In this document: positions 13,101-24,400 of the stretch, piece after piece | Layout of the letters: every line of letters starts with the position of its first letter | How positions within the stretch are numbered: position 1 is the stretch's first letter | From: Brasenia schreberi | Taxonomy: Eukaryota; Streptophyta; Magnoliopsida; Nymphaeales; Cabombaceae | Assembly: GCA_036023115.1 (NCBI GenBank) | Contig: JAYKKT010000089.1 | Coordinates: 13,081,001-13,145,000, forward strand | Direction: 5' to 3' | Length of the DNA stretch: 64,000 bases | Translations under genes and position numbers: made by a program | Notes under the pieces: generated by a model | Told to the model about the DNA's origin: nothing | The model's input: only the letters and a program-made list of their open reading frames with translations | Database searches by the model: none

Positions 13101-15389
13101 GCGATTCACCTTTTGAGACGTCTTATGGATATTTTAGAGCAAAAAAGAAAGACCTTCACATGATATTTATTGATCTATAAAAAGTTTACGATAGGGTACC
13201 GAGGGAGGTCCCTTAGAGAACCTTGGAAAAAGAGGTATCCCATTAACATACATAAATCTTATAAGAGACATGTACGATGGTGCAAAAATATGTGTGAGGA
13301 CTCATGAAAATGACATACTTATTTGAAGTTAATATTGGGTTACATCAAGGATCAACTTTAAGTCCATACTTATTTATAATGGTGATTGATGAGTTAACAA
13401 ACCATATTCAAGATGAAGTACCTTGGTGTATATTATTTGTAGATGACATTGTGTTAGTGGAGGAATCTAAGGAAAAAGTTAATAGAAAATTGAAACTATG
13501 GAGAGAAACATTAGAAAGTAAAGGCTTTCGACTTAGTAGAACAAAGACAGAATATATGGAATGTAAGTTTGATCATTTTGTTATTTTAGAGGACATAAAA
13601 ATTAAAATTGGTACACATTGCATTCCTCAAAAGAAAAGTTTTAAATACCTAGGGTCAATTTTTCAAAATGATGGAAGAATTGATGGAGTTGTTACACATA
13701 GAATTAATGTTGGTTGGTTAAAATGGGGAGGTGTATCAGGTATTCTTTGTGATAAGAAGATACCATTAAAGTTAAAGGTAAATATTATAGAGCAACAATT
13801 AGACCTGCCATGTTTTATGGTTTTGAGTGTTGGGCAGGTAATCATCAACATGTAGAAAAGATATTTGTGGCAGAAATGAAGGATGAGTGGTCATACAAGA
13901 AAAGACTATAGATAATGAGGTTATTAGAAACAAATTAGGAGTGACACCAATAGAGGATAAAATGAGAGAATATCGTTTAAGATGGTTTAGACATATAGAA
14001 AGATGATTAGAAGAAGAACCTTTAAGAAGTTATGAAAAACTAGATTTTGAAAGTATTAAAAGAGGTAGATGACGAGCACAAAAGTGTTGGAAAGAAACAA
14101 TAAAGAATGATCTAGCTTATTGTGAGTTAACTGCAACATTGCACATGATAGGGCTCGATGGAAACAAAGAATTCATGTAGCTGACAACGTCTAGTATGGG
14201 AAAAGGCTTAGATGTAGTTGTTGTTGTTGTACGTAGGATGTTACATCTAAATAATCAGATACCCTGTTTTTAAGTTAAAAACTCAAAATCTAAATATTCA
14301 AAAAGTCTACTTGTGTGGACAAATAGAAAATTTGAAATTTCATGTCATTGCTGATCTGCATTCCTTTAAATCTAATGCAGATATTTTTGAAATAATATAT
14401 TTTAAAATTATATTGAAACATGATAACACTTCATCTTAGAAGTCTGGGAAGTTTCTTTTTCTTAAATTCTTTTGTGAAAAAATAATTTCCTTCTATGGGC
14501 TCCTTTTATTGCACTTGGACAAGTCCGACTATTTATTTGACTATTATGTTCTCAATGTTTTTCGATCATACAAGTGTGAATACACAGTGTAAGATGTTAC
14601 TTTTTCTCATATTTAATTTGTTTTGAAACATTTAAATATATCTTACAATATATTTAACATTTTCCTTTGAAAAACTTATGATACTTTTGATACATCATTT
14701 TATTTTATACTGTGTATCTTAAGTTGGACTTAGATGAAGATTAGAGGGTTCATTTATTGTTTAAATTTGTTTATATTCATAAAATATGTTGAACTAATAT
14801 GTATTTACTTTTTTCCAAAATTATATACATATTTGTATTTTTCTTTTTGACATACTGCTAAGTCAGTAGGTGCCACATATGTTGCGATTAGCCGCTTAGT
14901 GGTCAGTCTGATAAGTGGTGTGATATGCTATTGAGAACTATTCCTTCCAAATATCTATGTGTCAATGTAAAGTTATTACACTTTTCTAGAACAACTATTG
15001 GAGTGAGACATGCCTAGAGATAACAATGGGTTGCAGTGTCATGTTTTCACCCTACACAGACCTGCCTCACAGGAAAGATTTCTGTTAGTCTCTATGGATC
15101 TTGGGATTCCAACCTCGGACTCTCCCTGCACCCACCTTGACAAAACCTACCCTGCCATGGTTTCCAAAATTTTTTATTTAACATCATATATATACTACTA
15201 CACTACAACTAAGCCTTTTCCCATACTAGATGGGGTCAGCTACATGGATTCTTTGTTTTTTTTGGTAGAATCCATGTTAAGTCCGACAAAGTTTTACGCT
15301 GGCTGTCGGAAGCCTAACACAACCCTCCTCCTTTTTTCGGGCTTGGGACCGGCTATGAAAGGGTGATTCCTTACATAGGCGGAGTTTAA

Positions 15390-15487
<98 letters not shown>

Positions 15488-18400
15488 AAATATCAATAAA
15501 TCTAGTTAAATGTATGTTGGTTTTATAGACCTTTTATTTTTGTGGGACTTAGTTAAAAGGCCTATCAAGGATATGGTTTCGATTGTCTTTTGTGAATATT
15601 CGTCAATGATCGAAGGTTGATGTAGCACGAATCAAGATCACCAAGTCGCCAAGAGTCAAATGGCATTCAATCCCGAATGTCGATCTTCAAGAATAACAAA
15701 CAAGAGCGAAAGCGTATACAAAAACAAGTCAAAAAGCAGTACTAGACTGCATGAATTTATTCATGAGATAGTGTCTTATTTATAGACATTACAACTAGGA
15801 AAAACTTGGAGCAAAAGAAGTAAGAGAAAGTAATGGGCTAGTGTTGGCCGACCGGCACTAGCCGTTGGGGGTGCTCCCATCGGCTAGTAGCCGTTGGGGA
15901 CCCCTAGTGGCCAGGGCCAGCCCTGGCCCTTCTTCCATTATTGCACGGGCCCTAAGGGCCCACCCGTGCACCCTATTACATTAACACCCCTCTCAAACTT
16001 ACGGGGTATACAACGGAAGTTTGTCTAACATAAATCAAATACAACTCAATTTTCAACGAACTTATTACAAAAATTTCTATAAAATTAGTATCCAAGTTGC
16101 CACAGCGTCATTTGAAACAACTCCAAATCATCTTTCCATAATCAATGTGTCAACTATCCTGCATTAAAATCAATGAAGTATCAATACATACATTTGCTCA
16201 ATCTTAATGAAATCGCAATGACAATGTACAATATCTAATCCAAAGGGTAAACCAAAAAATGAGTCAAATAAGTTCATGAAGTTGATTTTCTCAAAAAACT
16301 CATTTGAAAGAGAACATTGATATCATTCAAATAGGATTGTCTATTATAATAACTAGATTCATAAATCGCTACAAACTTGTGATATTATAAGGGGACCTTA
16401 GTATATCAAACAAGCATTTTAAGGTTATGCTCTCAAAACCCAAGTTTTAAGGACAAACTTGAACCCAAACAAGCTTTTTAAGGCAAAGCTCAAAACCTTT
16501 AAACAAGATTTTTAAGGTTAAGCTAAAAACCCACCAAGTCAAACAAGCTTTTTAAGGTTAAGCTCAAAACCCACTAAGTCAAACAAGCTTTTTAAGGTTA
16601 AGCTCAAAACCCACCAAGTCAAACAAGCTTTTTAAGGTTAAGCTCAGAACCCGTCGAGTCAAACAAGCTTTTTAAGGTTAAGCTCAAAACCCGCCAAGTC
16701 AAACAAGCTTTTTAAGGTTAAGCTCAAAACCCACCAAGTCAAACAAGCTTTTTAAGGTTAAGCTCAAAACTCGCCAAGTCAAACAAGGTTTTTAAGGTTA
16801 AGCTCAAACCCGAGTTTTGAGGAAAACTTGAACCCAAACAAGCTTTTTAAGGCAAAGCTCAAAACCTTCAAAGCAAACGTACAATTCAAGTCCCTTAAAT
16901 ATCCTTTAAACTCAAAAGTGATTCTACGATTCAAAAGGTAAGACAATCCATTTGAATGATTAAAACAAGTCAAAGGAATCAACTTCATGCTTTTCAAAAG
17001 GTCTCACAAGGTTTGTTAAAACCATAACATCAATATAACTATAAGTCTTTTTCAATATTGATTACTCTCCAACCAAAAGGCCAACAACATGGAACATCTT
17101 AATCACAAAGATTTTCAACAAAAGGCCAACAAACGGAGATCATAATCTCATAAGAAAAACAACCTTAAAGTTATCAAGATCACAAATCTTCAAATAATAA
17201 TTTGTTAAAACACTTCTATCACTTACAAGTTAATCAAGATAACTATAAGTCTTTTTCAATATTGATTACTCTCCAACCAAAAGGCCAACAACATAGAACA
17301 TCTTAATCACAAAGATTTCCAACAAAAGGCCAACAAACGGAGACCATAATCTCATGAAAAAACAATCTTAAAGTTATCAAGATCACAAATCTTCAAATAA
17401 TAATTTATTAAAACACTTCTATTACTTACAAGTTAATCAAGATAACTATAAGTCTTTTTCAATATTGATTACTCTTCAACCAAAAGGCCAACAACATGGA
17501 ACATCTTAATCACAACGATTTCCAACAAAAGGCCAACAAACGGAGACCATACTCTCACGAAAAAACAACCTTAAAGTTATCAAGATCACAAATCTTCAAA
17601 TAAGTGCATCTTCAATTTTTAATTAATTTTCAACCGAAGGCCAAAAATATGAATATCAGTCATACAAGTACATTCAACTCATTATCAACAATCATTTTTC
17701 CAAATGTCTCAAATAACAATAAGTATATCTTCAAGCATTTATTGATTTCCAACAAAAGGCCACCAACATGAAGCACCTTAATCACAAAGGTCTTCAACAA
17801 AAGGCCAACAACATGGATCTCAATTACACAAGAGGATACCCAGTATTGTTTTCCAACAAATACATTTTCGAACTTATCAATAGTCAAGTTTGAAATCGTA
17901 ACAAATTTTAAAATAACAATAAGTTCATCTTAAGATATCAATTAATTTTCAACAAAAGGCCACCAACATGAAGCACCATAATTACAAAGGTCTTCAACAA
18001 AAGGCCAACAACATGGATCTCAATTATACAAGAAGATACCCCTTATTGTTTTCTAACAAATACATTTTCAAATTTATTGATAGTCAAGTTTGAAATCATC
18101 CAAATATCACAACACATTTTTCTTCTAAACATGCCAACAAACAATTTGATTTAACTCCGTAAATACATAATCAAGATTGTATGTAACCAAGTTGGAAGGA
18201 ACACACCTGGATGGGCTCAAGTCTGAATACCATGCACAGCGGAATCGGGTCGAATAGCCAAATCTGTTCATTTAACTCAACAATGCAAATACTATACAAA
18301 CATGCAATAATCTTAAGTGCAACAGAAAAGATTCATGTTTTTCATGAGAAGAGAACGCAGTAAACCACTAAAATGTTCCAATAATCAAACTAAACCCATA

Positions 18401-21400
18401 TTTCTCATCAATAAGTCCATCTAAAACACCTAGAGCTTAATATTTTCAAATCAAGGATAAGAAAAAGTGGTTCTCACAAAAACAAACTGATATTATTGGA
18501 ATATTGCATATCCCAACCACAAGACAAATCGAACCCAAGTTGATATCGTGATAAGTAAACAAGTCAAACAAGACCACATATAGAGAATCAATTTAAGTAC
18601 TCAATCTTTATTAAACCAATTTTCAAGGACAAAAGGGCAAAGCTATTTCAACCCTTATCAAGTTACTCAAATGCTAAAACCCAAACGGAACTACATAAGA
18701 GAAACCAAGGAGAGATACCGAAAACACACCAACAAACAAACAGTCGCAACCAATAAAGGACAATTAGCACTAAAAAACACAGAGATTTCTTCAAAAATCC
18801 AAATTATTTAATGAACAATTCAAAAACATGCTTCAAGAAATCTTAAGTTATCATATTTGCACAGAAACAACATAGGATTTTTCAAAGAAAGAGGAGATAA
18901 ACTAATAAATATCCTTAATCCAAAATAGATCGCATAATGTTCTTATAACAACCATGAACTAAGAAACCAAGTAACAACCACTATTAAGATTCATAGTAAA
19001 AAAAAGCAAATTTCTACATAAAACGAATATATGGGTAACAAGACTATTGTTCATGGACAAACAAAATGAGAAAATGAGATTTGAGAAATGAAGCAATGCA
19101 ACGCGAATGAACTAATCTATCATCTTCTTCAAACTCATTAAGGGCAAGATATGGATCAATAACAAAGGACAATGATAAAATACTATATATATATATATAT
19201 ATATTTTTTGAAAAACGAGAATGTCAAAAATATTATTACTACCACATTGTCTTTGATAAACAACAACTAAGTTTTCAAATGTTTCGAACATATCAAATAT
19301 AGCCACAAATTTACTTTAGTCAAGAATGGTTTGTTAAAATCAAAAGTTCAATTTCAAAAACACAAGCATATATACAAGAAAACCATAATTATATATTTCT
19401 AAGAAAGTTATATCTTCAAACACATTGTTATTCCAAAATTTCTACAAAAACAACGTAATCGATTGAGTACTTCATTATTTTCCTTCGATTTTCAAGATAA
19501 ACATATTTTCTAAAGTTACCTTGAACTTTGAAATGTCAAAAACCAAGAACCGTAGAATTTTCAAAGTTGGCACGCTTCTGAGTGTGCTCAATATCTTCAA
19601 TCCGAGGCTCTGATACCATGTGAATATTCGTCAATGATCGAAGGTTGATGTAGCATGAATCAAGATCACCATGTCGCCAAGAGTCAAATGACATTCAATC
19701 CCGAATGCCGATCTTCAAGAATAACAAACAAGAGCGAAAGCGTATATAAAACAAGTTAAAAAGCAGTACTAGACTGCATGAATTTATTCATGAGATAGTG
19801 TCTTATTTATAGACATTACAAGTAGGAAAAACTTGAGCAAAAGAAGTAAGAGAGCCCAAGTAATGGGTTAGTGTTGGCCGGCCAGCACTAGCCATTGGGG
19901 GTGCTCCCAACGGCTAGTAGCCGTTGGGGACCCCTAGTGGTCAGGGCTAGCATGGCCCTGGCCCTTCTTCCATTATGGCAAGGGCCCGCCCGTGCACCCT
20001 ATTACATTAACACCTTTCACTCCCTTTTCTAGAGGGGGTCATCCCCCTCACTTCTTCCTCTTCTTCAACATAGGACAAAACTTTTCACATTTAATGTAAA
20101 AGTTTACTCCTATATTAAATAGGAGGGAGAAGTGAGAAGAAGAGTAGAGTGGGTAATCAAAGGAGGAAATGAGAGGGAGGGCAACCCCTACAAAAGCTGG
20201 AGTCATGGTGTATTATTCTTGGTTGGCTTTTTTACTAAAGCCTCCCGGTGATGAACATATGGTTTATCTAAATTATTTAATTATTATATTATATTACCCA
20301 ATCTATCAACAACTAAGCCTTTTGCCATACTAGATGGGTCGACTACATGAATTTTTTGTTTCCATAAAGCCCTATCATGTGTTATGGTAGCAGTTAACTC
20401 AATATAAAGTAGATCATTCTTTATTGTTTCTTTCCGACATTTTTGTGGTTGTCCTCTTCCTGTTTTAACATTTTCACAATCTAGTTTTTCATATTTTTTA
20501 CAAGAGCATTCTTTAATTGTCTTTCTACATATCCAAACCATCTTAAACGATTTTTCCTCATTTTATCTTCTATTAGTGCTACTCCCAATTTATTTCTAAT
20601 AGCCTCGTTATGTATACGGACTTTCATTATGTGATCACTCATTCATCTCAACATCTTCATTTCTAATACGAAATCTTTTGTACATGTTGATGATTACCTA
20701 CCCAACACTCATAACTATAAAACATAGCAGGTCTAATTGCTACTCTGTAATATTTATCTTTCAACTTTAATGGTATCTTCTTATCACATAAAATACATGA
20801 TGCCCCCCTCCATTTTAACCAACCCACATTAATTCTATGCATAACATCTCCATCAATTTTTTCATTACTCTAAAAAACTGATCTGGGTTATTTAAAACTT
20901 TCCTTATGAGGAATGCAATATATGTCAATCTTAATTTCTATGTCCTCTAAAGTACTCAAATGATCAAATTTACATTTCATATATTCTGTCTTTATTCTAC
21001 TAAGTTGAAAGCCTTTACTTTCTAATATTTCTCTTGATAGTTCCAATTTCCTATATAAGAGATTATCCTTGCATAGCCGGTCCCAAGCTCAGGTAAAGGA
21101 GGAGGGTTTTGTTAGTCTTCCGTCAGTCAGCTCGAACTTATCTATCATGGATTCTACAAATTACCCAGTCTACCATATTAGATAATATTAAATTATATAT
21201 ACACACACACCTTAAACCTGACCCTATCCTGCCTCGTACTGGGAAGTATTTTCAGACTTGAGAACCCACCCCATACAGGGCCATGGCGGGCTGGGTGCCT
21301 GTGGGGCGAGTAAGGATTTTTTCCTTAGCCAGGCCAATGACTTAGATTAGGGCCATTGTTCTACGCTCACCTCAGTTCAATCCTGCTTAGGAAAGACATA

Positions 21401-24400
21401 ATTGCATTGAATAGGTTTGAGACGACATATATCATCCTTGTATGTGATGTCCAGAATCTTGATCACCCTTGGAAACAAAGCAGGGAATTTTGTGAATTGA
21501 AGCCATTTTTTGTTGCAATAAGATTTGTCAGGGCAAAATAACTGAGAAAGATAATGCCAGACCACATACTTCCAGGATCCTCACTCTTCATTTTGAAAGG
21601 AATATTCATTGTTATTAAGTGCTTTTATAGCATATTTGTTTGCTGATTTGTGCGGAACTGGAATATGTTTGAAAGATAATCTCTGTCTCCTAAGCTTCTC
21701 ATAGTAAGAAAGTGAATGTGGGTCATGTACTTACTGCTGGATGCTGCATCTTCATTTTTCTTATGGTTTCTATTGTTTTGGCAGAATCCTCTATAGGAAC
21801 AATTTCTCAGGCGTCATTCCTCGGGAGATCAGAGAGCTTACAAATCTAGAGTATATGGACCTAAGCCATAATAAGCTGACTGGACATATTCCTACTGAAA
21901 TTGGAAATATGCCATCACTAAAGCACCTGTAAGTTTCTCTTTGCAACTTAGTACAAAAAATCTTGCTTTCAATGACCTCTTATCCTGAATCAGCGTATCT
22001 GTGGTGCTGTAGCCTTCTCTGCAACAATAGTTTCGAAGGTGGTTTGCCACCTGAGCTGATAAAGCTTTCCATGCCCTTGGAGTCGGAAGTTGATCTGACT
22101 CTTCCATCTGATTGTAACTTTCGTTCAGATTGGATGAACAGCAAACGTAGAATGAGGTAAAGTGGCGCTCACTAATTAATGTAGCAACTCTTTTGCACAT
22201 TCTTCTTCAATTCTGTTCGAGTTGAACGAATCATTCTTTAGTAACCACGAATTCAGTCATTATCTAATACTGAACAAGTGTCTGCACAATCTGTAACCAA
22301 GTTATGAACAAAGACAGGTCCATTATGGTTTCCAGATAATTCACGCCAGATCCATCCAGGGTTAACTCAGAACAAGTTACTTTATCATTCAGTCTAATCT
22401 GGCTCACATTGGTTCATATGTATCCTTGAAGCCAAATCAAATCTATGACTAAGACAACCCACTAATTTCACAAGAAAACCAACATATAGAGCTTTTTTTG
22501 TGTATCTAGTACAGAAACTTAACAAACTTTGTTTTTTTTTCAATTTGGGATGTGAATGAGGGCGTCCAACATCTCTTTTTATTTATTTTTGTGGGCATAT
22601 TTTGGAACCATAAAGTATCTATGCTGATAAATGTTGTCATCTAAATTCCATTTGCTTGAAATTATATAGGAGCCTATTTGTTAAATAACATATTCCAGCA
22701 CCCTTCGGTAGAATCTGAAGTCTTGATTTATGAAAAGAAAGGCTAAGAATTTTAACATGGATAAACGCCGCAGTCTAAAGCTTCTCATGCGCCTATATGA
22801 AGATTTTGTGCAAGTTGGGTAGGACTGTGAATGTAGGCCAGCCTAAGTATATTTTCATCACCAAGAACATTGCATATTGGTCCCTTTGTAACCTTCGGCC
22901 TGCTTATCCACAAAAAGAGGAAAAGGGAAGAGTGATTGCTGTGTTCCTATATTTTCTGTTATTTTGATCTCTATCCTTGCTATCAAACATTCTCTTAAAT
23001 TAGGTTCTACCCTGCCAATGTACTATGGAACCTTTAGAAGTTATGACCTTATAATACAAATCTTCATCGTGGAAAAGAATGGGTTTTCAGTTTCTCTTTC
23101 TAATTCATGTTGCTTTGTTGACTCCATTTTGACTATGTGGTACACATTAAGAATGATTTTGGGTTTTCAAATGACCTCTTCCATTCATGTGGAAGACCAA
23201 TCTGAGGCCGTAAACGCTACTGACTTAACTAATTACAAGTCAACTTATCAAAAGAATATCACTCTATTGAGAAACTACTAGAATATCTAGGATAGCCGCC
23301 ATGCTATTTTGTGTGATGTCTTATTTTAGTAAGTTTCCAGGGTTGTGAAGCGTTTCTTAGACGGCAACGAGGACATTCCTCTGGGGCTTCCAGGTAAGTA
23401 CATCTGATTGCCTTTTTCAGGCTCACATTTTTTAGAATATAATGTTTTTTTTTCTTTTCATAACCAACTTGAAATTGATGCAAGATTTTCTTGTTTTTGT
23501 AGGAGACCGTGAACCATGTGAAGTTCAGCGTCTCACGCATCTGCTTACCACCCGACGCAAGCTTCTTCTTCAGTCAGCTGTAAATTTGCCTGCTGCACCT
23601 TCCAGCGGCGGACAATCTTTGCCTGCTGGCACTTTTTCTTTGAGCAGTGGTTTCGTTCCAGCCACTGGTAATGGTAATGATATAAACGAACCGTCAACAG
23701 GACCTTCCTCATCACCTTCTCCTTCTCCTTCGACTGCTCCTCCTAGTAATTCAAGTGATGCCCCTCCTTCTAATGCATCAAATAGTGGAACAGGACACCA
23801 TTATCAGATGCCAAGCAAGTGGCTTTATGCTGTAGCACTTCCTGCTGTTGCTCTCATTCTAATTATCTGTCTTGCGTTGCTCTTGATGTGCCGAAGTCCA
23901 GGTGTGGCTACTATTGGGCCTTGGAAAACTGGATTAAGCGGTCAACTGCAGAAGGCATTTGTGACGGGTGAGTTATCATGTCACATGTCTAAGTGTGTTG
24001 GAGTCACTTGTTCCAAACTTCTTTGGTAATTACAGAACTCATATAGCTTGCTCAAGATTGACACCTGAGAAATTTGATGTGGTCTAGAACCAACATTGTT
24101 CTGTACAATTTTTTCTTGCTTTTGACTTTTTCGTAGGTCGAGTTGGGTTCATAATAGCAAAAATAGAGATGGTTTTGGTTATGATATATTACATTTTAGA
24201 TGGATCCATAATCATAAATCAGACCCTTACTGTATTGTCTAAATTTAATAATTGAGAAGGCACTGAAATGGAACTGATTTGTTTCTGAACTTGCCATTTT
24301 GTTTCTGAACTTGCCATTTTGTTTCTGGCTGATGTCCTTGTTTTTGAGTATTTTTGTGGAAGTGACATTTATTTCACTTACTATTAACAAAACTTTATTG

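Larger units (their letters stand above)
15591..20012 (-). mobile_element. Non-autonomous LTR retrotransposon, 4.4 kb, iMet primer site, no coding region
   Basis: Two very similar LTRs (15591-15986 and 19619-20012) begin TGTGAATATTC and end ATTACATTAACA. Flanking 5-mers TCTTT (15586-15590) and CCTTT (20013-20017) differ at one site. Directly inside the right LTR, GGCTCTGATACCA (19606-19618) is, on the minus strand, TGGTATCAGAGCC: the initiator-Met tRNA primer-binding site. Directly inside the left LTR the minus strand reads AGAGGGG, a polypurine tract. The element therefore runs on the minus strand. The 3.6-kb interior has no gag or pol; it is mostly tandem arrays and AT-rich DNA, as in LARD-type elements that borrow proteins from a partner. 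Confidence 0.85.
1131..21784 (+). other. Giant third intron of gene 1 (20.65 kb)
   Basis: Donor GTAAGC at 1131 and acceptor TTTTGGCAG ending at 21784 preserve the phase-2 leucine codon and LRR periodicity on both sides. Almost all of the intron is transposon DNA, listed separately. The stretches 1140-1800, 10947-11520 and 14231-15176 are AT-rich and hold nothing I recognise. The stretch 21175-21780 is mostly unassigned; 21210-21310 is a GC-richer block resembling 15040-15160, possibly a dispersed repeat. Confidence 0.88.

Noticed and set aside
13304..13855. 183-codon ORF as a functional reverse transcriptase gene
   Set aside because: It is one open segment of a truncated RTE copy with frameshifts on both sides and a changed FADD box.
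16501..16820. CRISPR-like regular repeats
   Set aside because: The units are contiguous without unique spacers and lie inside a plant LTR element with a tRNA-Met primer site.
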